A stretch of DNA of 64,000 nt. Origin: Planotetraspora mira. GTDB taxonomy: Bacteria; Actinomycetota; Actinomycetes; Streptosporangiales; Streptosporangiaceae. Numbering within the stretch: the first letter of the stretch is position 1; each line of letters opens with the position of its first letter. Both the position numbers and the translations under genes were made by a program. Below are positions 36,671 through 46,300 of this stretch, one piece after another. The notes beneath the pieces are model-generated. The model had not been told where the DNA came from. It saw only the letters and a program-made list of their open reading frames with translations, and did not search any database. The stretch is taken from NCBI RefSeq assembly GCF_016863275.1, contig NZ_BOOO01000003.1:1-64000 (forward strand). The letters run 5' to 3'.

Positions 36671-38884
36671 TCAGGCGAGCATTTTGCGCGCCGCGTCCTC
36701 GATGTCGGACTCCGAGAGCAGCACGGTGCCGGACGCGTCGCCCAACGGGACGAAGCTGTCGCGCGACGTCACCCGGGCGATCTTCCCGGTGAAGCCGTTG
36801 TCGATGAGCGCGGCGATCACGCTCTCGGAGACGCCGCCGCTGCGCCGGGTCTCGTCGGCGATCAGGACCTTGCCGGTGAGCTCCGCCGAGTGCATCAGAT
36901 CCTCGATGGGCAGGGGGGACAGCCAGCGCAGATCGAGGACCCGGCAGCCCTTCTCCTCCGCCGTGAGCTTCACGGCCGCCCGCAGACTCATCCGCACGCC
37001 GTTGCCGAACGTGACGATCGTGAGGTCGCGGCCGTCGCCGTACGAGCGCGCACGGCCGATCGGCACATGGGTCTCGGTCCACCTGGCGGGCGGCGCGTAC
37101 GACGCGAGCCATCCACCGTCGCCCTCGTCGAAGAGGTCGCGGGTGTGGTAGAGCGCGATCGGCTCCAGGAAGACGCAGACGCTCCCATCGGTGCGGGCGG
37201 AGGCGAGGCAGGTGCGCAGCATGGCCGCCGCGTCGTCCGGCCGGGCCGGCGACGCGATGACGACACCGGGGATGTCGCGCAGAGCGGCGATCGAGTTGTC
37301 GTTGTGGAAGTGCCCGCCGAAGCCCTTCTGATAGGCATAGGCGGCCACGCGGAGCACCATGGGGTTGCGGAACGCCCCCTGCGAGAAGAACTGCAGCGTG
37401 GCGGCCTCTCCCCGGATCTGGTCGAGCGCGTTGTGCAGGTAGGCCAGATATTGGACCTCGGGCACGGGCAGCAGGCCGGACAGCCCTGAGCCGAGCGCGA
37501 GGCCGAGGATCGCCTGCTCGTCCAGCAGCGTGTCGAAGACCCGCTCGGAGCCGAACTTCCGCAGCAGGCCGCGGGTCACGCCGTACACGCCGCCCTTTCT
37601 GGCGACGTCCTCGCCGAACACCATGACGCCCGGGTCCAACGCCATCATGTCCGCGAGGGTCCTGTTGACGGACTGCGCGAGCGTGAGCTTGCCCTCCAGC
37701 TCGGGGAGCGTGCCGAACGTCCGGTCCCGTACCTCGGTGAGCGCCGCCCTGGCGATCTCGGCGGCGACGGCCTCGGGGTCGCGTGGGGCGAGCGGGGCCA
37801 TCACCTCCTCCGCTGTGGTGAGGCGGGGCCGGCGGGTGCACTCCATCGCCAGCTTGATGATGTGCTCGCGTTCGGCCTCGTAGCGGGACAACAATTCGTC
37901 GGGCTCGGCGAGGCCGCCCTCGACGAGCAGCCGGGCCGTGGCCACCAGGGGGTCGCGCTCCAGGTCGAGGGCGATCTCCTTGCGGGTGCGGTAGCCGATC
38001 TCCACGTCGGAGCCCGCGTGGCCCATCAGCCGGACTGTCCGCATGCGCAGGAAGGCGGGCGAACGGGTCGACCGCACATACTCGGCCGCCTCGCGAGCCT
38101 TGTCGTAGACGTCCGCCAGGTCGCAGCCGTCCGCGTCGAAGTACTCGAGCAGGGGGTGGTGGGCCTGCTCGATCCAGCCAGGGGGCGTCTTCACGCTGAT
38201 GCCGAGGCCGTTGTCCTCACAGACGAACAAAACGGGAAGCTGGAGCCCCCGGAACCGGCTGTAGGCCGCGGTGTTGAACCCGCTCAGCGCGGAGGCGTGG
38301 TTGGCGGAGGCGTCACCGAAGCTGCAGACGGCGACGGCGTCCTGCGGCCACCCCGACGAGACGCCGAGGGTCCTGGCGCGCTCGATGGCGAAGCCGACGC
38401 CGACCGCGCGCGGGAGGTGGCTGGCGATCGTGGACGTCTGCGGGATCACCGCGAGGTCGTGGTGGCCGAACACCTTGTGCCGGCCGCCCGCGATCGGTTC
38501 CTCCACCGACGCGGCGAGGCCGAGGAGGACGTCGCGCAGTCCCTCCTCGGCCAGCCGCCCGGCCTGAGCGGATCGGGTCAGGTAGAACGCGCCCGACCGG
38601 TAGTGCAGGAGCGCGGGGTCGGACACGCGGAGGGCCGCGGCCACGGCCGCGTTGCCCTCGTGCCCTGCCGACCCGATCGTGTAGAAACCCTCACCGCGCT
38701 CGCGCAGCACCCGCGCGGCGATGTCGAGGAGCCGGCTTGCCAGCTGCACCTCGAAAAGCTCGCGGCACCGCATGCCTGTAAGGGTCGTTCCCGGTCGCAC
38801 CGGCAGGCTCGGATCCCTGGGGGATCCCGGCGTCAGAGCACCGACGGCCTCGGCGAAATGAGTCTCCACAGCGTCCCGCACCAC
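36671..38884 (-). CDS. Fused alpha/beta 2-oxoacid dehydrogenase E1 component
   Basis: A 737-residue thiamine diphosphate enzyme in which E1 alpha and E1 beta are joined. The alpha half has GSAGHEGNAAVAAAL and the ThDP-binding SFGDASANHASALSGFN (near residues 200-216); the beta half, from about residue 390, has MVFGEDVARKGGVYGVT and the C-terminal transketolase domain. The fused form resembles branched-chain 2-oxoacid dehydrogenase E1. No E2 or E3 gene lies nearby. GTG at 38884 lies seven bases after CATAAT, so the transcript may be leaderless. Adjacent to a leucine operon, it may feed it, but the actual substrate is unproven. Confidence 0.88.
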   Translation of the reverse strand: MVRDAVETHFAEAVGALTPGSPRDPSLPVRPGTTLTGMRCRELFEVQLASRLLDIAARVLRERGEGFYTIGSAGHEGNAAVAAALRVSDPALLHYRSGAFYLTRSAQAGRLAEEGLRDVLLGLAASVEEPIAGGRHKVFGHHDLAVIPQTSTIASHLPRAVGVGFAIERARTLGVSSGWPQDAVAVCSFGDASANHASALSGFNTAAYSRFRGLQLPVLFVCEDNGLGISVKTPPGWIEQAHHPLLEYFDADGCDLADVYDKAREAAEYVRSTRSPAFLRMRTVRLMGHAGSDVEIGYRTRKEIALDLERDPLVATARLLVEGGLAEPDELLSRYEAEREHIIKLAMECTRRPRLTTAEEVMAPLAPRDPEAVAAEIARAALTEVRDRTFGTLPELEGKLTLAQSVNRTLADMMALDPGVMVFGEDVARKGGVYGVTRGLLRKFGSERVFDTLLDEQAILGLALGSGLSGLLPVPEVQYLAYLHNALDQIRGEAATLQFFSQGAFRNPMVLRVAAYAYQKGFGGHFHNDNSIAALRDIPGVVIASPARPDDAAAMLRTCLASARTDGSVCVFLEPIALYHTRDLFDEGDGGWLASYAPPARWTETHVPIGRARSYGDGRDLTIVTFGNGVRMSLRAAVKLTAEEKGCRVLDLRWLSPLPIEDLMHSAELTGKVLIADETRRSGGVSESVIAALIDNGFTGKIARVTSRDSFVPLGDASGTVLLSESDIEDAARKMLA

Positions 38885-38897
38885 AAGCCCGATTATG
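38884..38897 (-). promoter_or_regulatory. Leaderless -10 element of the E1 gene
   Basis: CATAAT (38892-38897, minus strand; one mismatch to TATAAT), seven bases, then GTG at 38884. Confidence 0.45.
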
Positions 38898-38949
38898 TCG
38901 CAGGATGCACGCTCCGTCCCGCACAGTGATGACTCCGTTCAGATCTCCT

Positions 38950-39804
38950 TCACTCCGCGCGCCTGAACTGGGTGATCGCCACGCCGAGCAGGGCGGCGCC
39001 GATGGCGGCGACCAGGCCGATCTCCACGATGACGGGCAGCCGCCAGCCGAACCAGGTCACTCCGGGGTTGAGCATCGCGTTGACCTGTGCGGGCACGTCC
39101 AGCCGGCCGAACACCGCCTGCCGCATCGGGTCGACGGCGTAGGTCAGCGGGTTCACCGTGGTCAGGACGTGCAGCCACGAGGGCAGGTTGGCCAGGGGGA
39201 ACATGGCGCCCGACAGGAACATCATCGGCATGATGGCCATCTGCATGACCCCGAAGAACGACTGCATGTTGCGCATCCGGGCGGCGAGGAGCACGCCGAA
39301 GGCCGTGATCGAGAAGGCCGCGAGGAACATCTCCCCCAGCAGCGTGACGAGCAGGATCGGCGAGTACGGCACGCCGACGAGACCGGCGAGGGCGAGGATG
39401 ATGACGCCCTGCGCGGTGGCGACGACGGCGCCGCCCAGGCACTTGCCGACCACGATCGCGCCCCGGCTCACGGGTGCGACGAGCATCTCGCGCAGGAAGC
39501 CGAACTCGCGGTCCCAGACGATCGAGCCGGCGGAGAACATCGCCGTCATGATCACGGTCATCGAGATCATGCCCGGATACATGAACGTGCGGTAGTCGAT
39601 GCCCGGGATCACCCCGCGCACCAGCGTGCCCAGCCCGGTTCCCATGACGAACAGCCACAGGATCGGCTGGATCAGCATTGTGATCATGCGGGTGCGGTCG
39701 TTCGCGAACCGCAGCAGTTCCCGGTGGAGCACCACCTTGATCGCACGGGCGTCGTGCGAGCCGGTCCTCGGGGGGACGCGCACCCCGACCACTTCGGCAG
39801 TCAT
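38950..39804 (-). CDS. ABC-2 type exporter permease (DrrB-like)
   Basis: A 284-residue membrane protein of the ABC-2 family with about six hydrophobic segments (MLIQPILWLFVMGTGLG; MISMTVIMTAMFSAG; AQGVIILALAGLVG and others) and the central signature FLREMLVAPVSRGAIVVGK. Such permeases export drugs or lipids with a DrrA-like ATPase. The ATG at 39804 follows GAAGGTG and lies five bases after the ATPase stop. It is the last gene of the PadR-ATPase-permease operon. Confidence 0.9.
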   Translation of the reverse strand: MTAEVVGVRVPPRTGSHDARAIKVVLHRELLRFANDRTRMITMLIQPILWLFVMGTGLGTLVRGVIPGIDYRTFMYPGMISMTVIMTAMFSAGSIVWDREFGFLREMLVAPVSRGAIVVGKCLGGAVVATAQGVIILALAGLVGVPYSPILLVTLLGEMFLAAFSITAFGVLLAARMRNMQSFFGVMQMAIMPMMFLSGAMFPLANLPSWLHVLTTVNPLTYAVDPMRQAVFGRLDVPAQVNAMLNPGVTWFGWRLPVIVEIGLVAAIGAALLGVAITQFRRAE

Positions 39805-39809
39805 CGATT

Positions 39810-40781
39810 TCACCTTCCTCGGGCCATCGCACGCATCCACGCGTTGCCGTCGCCTGACTCGGCGTCGCGGATGGTGGAGCCGGTGTAGGACATGAAGACG
39901 TCGTCGAGCGACGGGCGGGATACGCTGACCGACCGGATCGGCAGCCCGAGATCGGCGAACAGCAGCGGCACGAACGACTCGCCGGACGCCACGGCGAAGG
40001 TCACCTGGCCCTCGTGGACGGCGGCGTCGATGTCGAAGCGGTCCTTGAGCAGCGCGATCGTCTTGTCGTCGTCACCCGTCTGGAGCTGGACCCGGTCCTT
40101 GCCGATGCTCGCCTTGAGCGCCTCCGGAGAGTCGATCACCACGATCTCGCCGTGGTCGATGATCGCGATCCGGTCGCAGAACTCGGCTTCCTCCATGTAG
40201 TGCGTCGTCATGAAGATCGTGATGTCCTCAGTCAGGCGCAATTTGTTGATATATCCCCAGATGGCGGACCGGGTCTGCGGGTCGAGCCCCACGGTGGGCT
40301 CGTCGAGGAACAGCACACGAGGCGAGTGCAGCAGGCCGCGGGCGATCTCCAGCCGGCGCTTCATGCCGCCGGAGAAGGTCATGACCTTGCTGTCCTTGCG
40401 GTCCCACAGGGCGACCATCTCCATGACCTGCCTGAGCCGGTCGTCGAGCGCCGACCTGGGCACGCCGTACAGCTCCGCGTGGAAGCGCAGGTTCTGCTCC
40501 GCGGTGAGGTATCCGTCCAGCGTCGGGTCCTGGAAGACCAGCCCGATGTTCTGGCGGACCTGGTCGCGCTGGGACACCACGTCGTGCCCGGCCACCGTCG
40601 CGGTGCCGCCCGTGGGGTTGATCAGCGTGCAGAGCATGCTGATCGTCGTCGTCTTGCCCGCGCCGTTCGGCCCGAGGAAGCCGAACACCTCGCCGGGGGC
40701 GACCTCGAAGTCGACCCCCTTCACCGCCTCGACCTTTCCGTAGGTCTTCTTCAGGCCTTTCACGGCCACCGCGGCATCCAT
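39810..40781 (-). CDS. ABC exporter ATP-binding protein (DrrA-like)
   Basis: A 323-residue ATPase with Walker A GPNGAGKTTT (near residue 38-47), the Q-loop FQDPTLDG, signature FSGGMKRRLEIARGL, Walker B VLFLDEPTVGLDPQ and the switch histidine TTHYMEEAE. The C-terminal 90 residues fit the extension of daunorubicin-type exporters, with SRPSLDDVFMSYTG. The ATG at 40781 shares a base with the PadR stop. The substrate is not apparent. Confidence 0.93.
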   Translation of the reverse strand: MDAAVAVKGLKKTYGKVEAVKGVDFEVAPGEVFGFLGPNGAGKTTTISMLCTLINPTGGTATVAGHDVVSQRDQVRQNIGLVFQDPTLDGYLTAEQNLRFHAELYGVPRSALDDRLRQVMEMVALWDRKDSKVMTFSGGMKRRLEIARGLLHSPRVLFLDEPTVGLDPQTRSAIWGYINKLRLTEDITIFMTTHYMEEAEFCDRIAIIDHGEIVVIDSPEALKASIGKDRVQLQTGDDDKTIALLKDRFDIDAAVHEGQVTFAVASGESFVPLLFADLGLPIRSVSVSRPSLDDVFMSYTGSTIRDAESGDGNAWMRAMARGR

Positions 40782-41329
40782 CACTCGCCCTCCGAAAGGA
40801 TCCTGAACATCGCCTGACGGGTGCTCTTGAGAAGCTTCTTCGTCTCGGCGACCTGCCGGTCGTCCGCCACGTGCGTGAGGTGCACGAACGCCTCGCCGAG
40901 ATGGCCCCACAACAGGCGCAGCTCGTGCCGGTCCTCGGGGAGGCTGCGCGCCACGTCGGCCCACGGCTCGGCGCCCTCGTCCGCGTTTTCGCGGCCCTTG
41001 TCCGTCAGCCGATAGGTGCGGCTGCCGCCTGACTCCTCGCCCCGGACGAGGCCCTCGTCCTCCAGTTGCTGGAGCGCGGGGTAGACCGAACCGGGGCTCG
41101 GCCGCCATACGCCGCCGCTGCGCCGGGAGATCTCCTCGATCATCTGGTAGCCGTTGCGCGGCTCCTCGGTGAGGAGCCTGAGCAGGGCGATCCTGACGTC
41201 GCCGCGCCGTACCCGTGGTGCGAAATGCGGCGGCACAGGGGGCGCGGGGGGCATCGGGGGAAGCGGGGGAAGCCCGTGGTGGGGCGGTGGCGGGGCGCCC
41301 ATCCAGTGCGGGTGCTCGTCTTCGTACAT
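40781..41329 (-). CDS. PadR-family regulator of the ABC exporter
   Basis: A 182-residue PadR protein. After a proline- and histidine-rich N-terminal stretch (PPPPHHGLPPLPPMPPAPP) comes the winged helix: LLRLLTEEPRNGYQMIEEI, GVWRPSPGSVYPALQQLEDEGLV and a SRTYRLTDKG wing. The C-terminus is helical for dimerisation. It is the first gene of the exporter operon, following GGAGAAGGAG, and sits behind a 39-bp inverted-repeat operator. PadR proteins often sense the drug exported by the linked pump. Confidence 0.92.
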   Translation of the reverse strand: MYEDEHPHWMGAPPPPHHGLPPLPPMPPAPPVPPHFAPRVRRGDVRIALLRLLTEEPRNGYQMIEEISRRSGGVWRPSPGSVYPALQQLEDEGLVRGEESGGSRTYRLTDKGRENADEGAEPWADVARSLPEDRHELRLLWGHLGEAFVHLTHVADDRQVAETKKLLKSTRQAMFRILSEGE

Positions 41330-41340
41330 CTCCTTCTCCT

Positions 41341-41388
41341 CAACTATCGAGATAGCGTAAAGATATATCTAGATAGTTGACAGAGCAA
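41341..41388 (-). promoter_or_regulatory. PadR operon promoter and operator
   Basis: Outer arms CAACTATC (41341-41348) and GATAGTTG (41372-41379) are perfect inverted repeats; inside are the palindrome TATCTAGATA and further TATC units. A promoter overlaps: TTGCTC (41383-41388), 17 bases, TATCTT on the minus strand. PadR binding here would block transcription of its own operon. Confidence 0.65.
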
Positions 41389-41409
41389 GGCACTTTTTAC
41401 TGTGCCTTG
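41386..41409 (-). terminator. Hairpin terminator after corA
   Basis: Perfect 8-bp stem CAAGGCAC/GTGCCTTG with an 8-base AT-rich loop, just after the corA stop at 41415. Its far arm overlaps the -35 of the PadR promoter. Confidence 0.6.
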
Positions 41410-41414
41410 GGAGA

Positions 41415-42506
41415 TCAGAGCCAGTCGCGGCGTTTGAAGACGAAGTAGAGGGTCAGGCAGACCACGCCCATGAGCACGACGGCGAACGGGTAGCCGACGG
41501 CCCAGTGCAGCTCGGGCATGTGGTCGAAGTTCATGCCGTAGATGGTGCCGACCAGCGTCGGCGCGAACAGGATGGCCGCCCACGCCGAGATCTTCTTCAC
41601 CTCGTCGCCCTGGGCGATGCTGGCGGCGGTGAGCTTGGTCATCTCCTCGTTCTGGGCCTGGCTGACCAGCGTCGAATTGACGATCAGGATGTCCTGGAGC
41701 ATCTGCCGGAACACCGCCACCCGCTCGGTCACGGTGATGGCGTGGTCGGACACGTCACGGAGGTAGCTCTGCAGTTCCTCGTCCACGCCGTACTTGGGCG
41801 AGGCGGCGATGAAGCCGTCGAGCATGCCCACCAGGGGGCTGGTCGCGCGCTGGAACTCGATGACCTCGCGCGACAGCGCGTAGATGCGCCGCGGCGCGGC
41901 CGGGTCCCCGCCGAAGACCTGGACCTCGATCTCGTCGATGTCGTTCTGCAGTCCGGCGACCACGGGCGCGTACCCGTCCACCACCGCGTCGAGGATCGCG
42001 TACAGCACGGCCTGCGGACCCTGGCGCAGGAGGTCGGGGTTCGACTCCATCCGGCGGCGCACCCTCGACAGGTCGGGCGCCTCGCTGTGCCGTACGGTCA
42101 GGACGAAGTCGGGGCCGATGAAGACGTGCAGCTCACCGAACTCGACCTTCTCCTCCTGGTCGAGGTAGCGCGCCGCCCTGAGCACCACGAAGAGGGTCTC
42201 TCCGTAGCGGTCGGCCTTGGGCCGCTGGTGGGCGACGATCGCGTCCTCGATCGCCAACTCGTGCAGGCCGAATTCCTCGGAGGCCTTCACCAGCTCCGAG
42301 TCCTCCGGCCGGTAGAGGCCGATCCACGCCATCGCGCCGGGTCTGGACCGCAGCGACGTGATCGCGGCGGCCAGCGACGGGGGCGAGTCCACCCGTCTGC
42401 CGCCGACGTAGATCGCGTTGTCGACCACGCTCTCCCGGGTCGCCTCCTGCTCGCCCGACCGGGGGTCCATCGAATGCTCGGGGGAATTTTCCACCTTCAT
42501 TCGCAT
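41415..42506 (-). CDS. corA: CorA-family magnesium/cobalt channel
   Basis: A 363-residue CorA protein: a large cytoplasmic domain, then two C-terminal membrane helices. The selectivity motif YGMNFDHMP lies before the last helix (FAVVLMGVVCLTLYFVF), and the protein ends in the basic FKRRDWL tail. Function: pentameric Mg2+ uptake channel in the inner membrane. ATG at 42506 is my choice; 42500 is also possible, and longer in-frame extension upstream has no site. Three 9-bp units lie immediately upstream. Confidence 0.92.
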   Translation of the reverse strand: MRMKVENSPEHSMDPRSGEQEATRESVVDNAIYVGGRRVDSPPSLAAAITSLRSRPGAMAWIGLYRPEDSELVKASEEFGLHELAIEDAIVAHQRPKADRYGETLFVVLRAARYLDQEEKVEFGELHVFIGPDFVLTVRHSEAPDLSRVRRRMESNPDLLRQGPQAVLYAILDAVVDGYAPVVAGLQNDIDEIEVQVFGGDPAAPRRIYALSREVIEFQRATSPLVGMLDGFIAASPKYGVDEELQSYLRDVSDHAITVTERVAVFRQMLQDILIVNSTLVSQAQNEEMTKLTAASIAQGDEVKKISAWAAILFAPTLVGTIYGMNFDHMPELHWAVGYPFAVVLMGVVCLTLYFVFKRRDWL

Positions 42507-42510
42507 CAAG

Positions 42511-42537
42511 CCACGTAATCCACGTATTCCACGCTCA
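42511..42537. repeat. Iterated 9-bp units upstream of corA
   Basis: CCACGTAAT, CCACGTATT and CCACGCTCA in direct succession, right before the corA start and in the gap to the divergent protease gene. Could be iterons for a regulator. Confidence 0.4.
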
Positions 42538-42567
42538 GCCACACATAGACGGTAGAGCCTCGAACCC

Positions 42568-43326
42568 ATGAAGTGCCCGGAGGCCGTACGATTCCCCGCG
42601 GAGGTGGCCCACCTGAACGCCCTCTGGAACGAGCTGACCGCGACACAGGTCGCGCCCCCGCTCTGGCTGATCGTCCTGTCCGGCTGCGTCGCGCTCGCGG
42701 TCATCGCCTACCGGCCGTCGTGGCACGTCTCCCGCGGGCTGATCACGATCGCGCACGAGGGAGGCCACGCGCTGGTGGCCGTGGTGACCCGGCGGAAGCT
42801 GCAGGGCATACGGCTGCATTCGGACACCTCGGGCGTGACGCTCACGCGGGGCAACCCGAGAGGTCTGGGGATGGTGGCGACCGCGGCCGCGGGATACGTC
42901 GCCCCTTCGCTGCTCGGGTTCGGGGCCGCCTGGCTCGTCGCGGACGGCTACATCACGTTGCTCCTGTGGGCGGTGCTCCTGCTGCTCGCCTGCATGCTGT
43001 TCAAGATCAGGAACCTCTACGGCGCGGCGGCGTTGCTCGCCGTGGGCGGGGCCGTGTTCACTCTGTCGTGGTTCGCGCCCCCGACCGCCCAGGCCGTGTC
43101 CGCGTACGGAGCGGTCTGGTTCCTGCTGCTGGGCGGCATGCGCCCGATCCTCGAACTGCAGAGCAAACGGCGCAGGGGGCGGGCGCCCGACTCCGACGCC
43201 GACCAGCTCGCCCGGCTCACGCGGATTCCCGGCACCTTCTGGGTGTTGTTGTTCCTGCTCGTCTCCGCGGTCTCTCTCGTGACCGGCACCTATCTCCTCG
43301 CGGTCCGGTGGATCCCCGTCGCCTGA
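42568..43326 (+). CDS. M50B-like membrane metalloprotease
   Basis: A 252-residue membrane protein with a zinc motif HEGGH (near residue 65) inside the helix ITIAHEGGHALVAVV, followed by several hydrophobic segments and a GNPRGLGMVATAAAGYVAPSL stretch where the M50 family places its second conserved motif. It resembles the M50B/site-2-protease-like group. The role is unknown. The start at ATG 42568 has no clear ribosome site. It converges on sbcC with a nine-base gap. Confidence 0.82.
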   Translation: MKCPEAVRFPAEVAHLNALWNELTATQVAPPLWLIVLSGCVALAVIAYRPSWHVSRGLITIAHEGGHALVAVVTRRKLQGIRLHSDTSGVTLTRGNPRGLGMVATAAAGYVAPSLLGFGAAWLVADGYITLLLWAVLLLLACMLFKIRNLYGAAALLAVGGAVFTLSWFAPPTAQAVSAYGAVWFLLLGGMRPILELQSKRRRGRAPDSDADQLARLTRIPGTFWVLLFLLVSAVSLVTGTYLLAVRWIPVA

Positions 43327-43335
43327 CCGCGTCCC

Positions 43336-46300
43336 TCACGCGAGCGTCGAGCCTGCCCTGCCCTTGACCACCCGCAGCTGAACGGGCACGCGGACGCGCA
43401 ACTCAGCGACGTGGCTGACGATGCCGACCGCCCGGCCGCCTTCGCGAAGGCCGTCGAGGATGTCGAGCACGTCGTCGAGCGTCTCCTCGTCGAGCGTGCC
43501 GAAGCCCTCGTCCACGAACAGGGTGCCGATCTCCGCGCCGCCCGCCTCGGCCGTCACGACGTCGGCCAGCCCCAGCGCGAGGGCGAGGGAGGTGATGAAG
43601 CTCTCCCCTCCGGACAGCGTGGCCGGGTCTCTGTCGACGCCGGTCCACGCGTCGAGGACGCGCAGGCCGAGCCCGCCGCCCGACCGGCCCCGGTCGCCCG
43701 CGGCCCGGCGGAGGTCGTGCTGGAGCAGGTAGCGCCCTGACGACATGTGCTCGAGCCGCTCGTTGGCGGCCTCGACCACCTGCCTGAGCCGCTCGCCGAG
43801 CACGAACGCCGACAGGCGCATGTGCCACTGGTTGTCGGCGGACGTCCCGCCCGCGAGCTCGGCGAGCCGGCGGGCGAGCCGGTGCCGCTCGGCGGCCGGG
43901 CGGTAGCGGGCGAGGGCCTCGCGCAGCTCTCCCGCGAGGGCCGTGAGCCGGGACGCCGTCTCCCCGGCGAGATCCCTGGCCGAGGTGCGGGCGGCGTGCT
44001 CCCGGTCGGCCCGGTCGTGCTCGCTCTCCAGGGTCGCGAGGTCCGGTGCGGGTTCGGCCGCCGCCGCGACGAGCTCGGGATCGGCGAGCAGCCGGCCGAC
44101 GGCCACCTGCTCGCCGTCGAGGAACCTGAGGCGTTCGGCCATCGCCTCCAGATCGGCCGGCGCGCGCACCGCCGCCCCGGCGTGCTCGAGCCCGGCGAAC
44201 CCCGCGTCGGTCGCGGCGTCGGTGGCCCGCTCGAGCGCCGCCCGGCGTTCGAGGTCCGCCGTGGCGGCGGCGCGGGTCGCCTCACTGGCGTCCCTGAGGA
44301 GTGCGGCCTCGTCGACGAGCCGGTCGAGCCGGGTCATGAGCGACGCGTCGCCACCCCGCGCGGCGTCCACCAGCGCGGCGAGCCTGCCTTCGTCGGCGGT
44401 CAGCTGCTCGTCACGCGCCCGGGTGTCCGCCGCCTCGATCGCGATCTCCTGGGCCTGGACCGTCAGGTCGTCCAGCTCGGCGGCCAGCCGGGCGGACCTG
44501 TCCGCCAGCTCGGGCTCCCGGGCCGCGACCTGCTCGGCGCGGCGCAGGCTCCGCTCCGCCTCGTCGAGGTCGCCGGCGTCACCGGGGAGGCGTTCCTTCT
44601 CCTCCAGCAGAGCGGTGAGCCCTGTCGTGGTCTCGGCGACACGGCGGCCGGCCAGGGCCACCTGGTCGCGGATCTCGGCGGCGAGGCGCGAGGACCACTC
44701 GGCGCACCTCTCCTCCGCCGCCTCGCGGGCCCGGCGGGCGAACTCGAAGGCGTCCTGGGCCGCCTGCTCGTCGTCGCCGCTCAACGCCCGGCCGGCGGCC
44801 TCAGCCGGCGCAGGGTGGTCGGCCGACCCGCACACCACGCACGGCTCCCCCGCGACGAGGGAGGCCGCCAGCTCGGCGGCCATGCCCTCGATCCGGGCAC
44901 GGCGCACCTCCTGCAGCCGGTCGCGGGCGGTCTGCGCCCCGTCCACCGCGGCGCGCCTGGCCTGCTCGGCCGCGTCGAGCTCGCGGGCCAGCCGCGCGGC
45001 GGTCTCCAGCGCCGGAACCCCGGCCGCCGCCGCCCCCAGCCGGTGGTCCTGGGAGGCGGCGAGGATCCGCTTCTCGCTGTCCGCGAGAGCCGCGAGCTCG
45101 GCCTCCAGCACGCCGATCCGCCGTGTCACCTCGGCCGCACGCGCCGCGGTGTCCCTCGCGGCCGCCAGGCCCGGGACGCCCGCCGCGGCCAGGCGCGCCT
45201 CATCGAGGAGCATGCCGGCCTCGCGCCGGCCCTCGGGCAATGCGGCGAGCCGGACGGCGAGGGCCGCCTCACGCTCCCCGAGAGCCGTGAGCCTGCGTCT
45301 GCCGGCGTCGAGGTCGGCGCGCACCTGCCGCAGGCGGGTCTCCTCGGGAAGGAGTTGCCGCACCCGGGCGACCTCGTCGAGGCGCTCCCGCTCCATGGCC
45401 GCCAGACGCTCCTCGCCGGGCGGCTCCTGCCCCGGCAGCGCCCGGCTCGTGGCGTCGGCGGCCATCCGCCGGGCCTTGGCCGCGGCCTCGGCCCGCTGCT
45501 CCGCCAGGCGGATCAGAGGCAGCACCCGCGCGGCCCTGGCCGCGTCGTCGAGGATCGCCTGGATGTCCGCCCGTTCCTCGGCGGCGCCGTCCAGTGCCTC
45601 ACGCCGGGCGAGCGCGTCCGCGTGCCTGCGCCGGCGGTCGGCCAGCGCCCGGCCGCCGGCGAGCAGGTCCCGAGCGGAGCGCAGGCGGGCCTCGCTCACC
45701 GCCCACAGTCCTGCGGCATGTTCGAAGGCGGCGGCGGCGAGGGCGACCACCGCCTCAGGCTCGTCCTCCGGCACGGGGAGCTCCGCGCCCGCCGCCCCGC
45801 GCATGCGGTCCACGACGGACTCGGCCCGCTGCCGGAGCTCCTGCTGATCGCGCCCGGTCCGCGTGCGGTGGTCGGCCAGCCACGCCTCGACGTCGGTGAA
45901 GATCTTGACGGAGAACAGCTTCTCGAGGAGCCTGCGGCGGTCGTCGCCGTCCGCCTGCAGGAACCGGGCGAAGTCGCCCTGCGGCAACATGGCGACCTGC
46001 CAGAACTGCTCGGCGTTCATCCCGAGCAACTCGCCGATCAGGTGACCGGCCTCGTCGGCGCGGGTGCTCCGCCCGATCCACGTGCCGGTGAACTCCTCCA
46101 CGAGGACCTTGGCCTTCTCCTCGACCAGGCCCTCTCCCTTCAGCTTGGGCCGCATCCAGGCGGGCGACCGGGTGACGCGCAGGCGCCGCCCCCGGATCGT
46201 CACCTCCAGCGTGACGACGGGCCCCCGCCCGGGCGGTGCGTGGTCGCAACGCAGGCTGCGGGCGCTGTCCCGCCGGCCGGGGACCCGTCCGTACAGCGCG

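Noticed and set aside
42706-42735. Frame at 42573-43367 as an alternative gene to the M50-like protease
   Set aside because: Arginine-rich shadow; the other frame has membrane helices and HEGGH.
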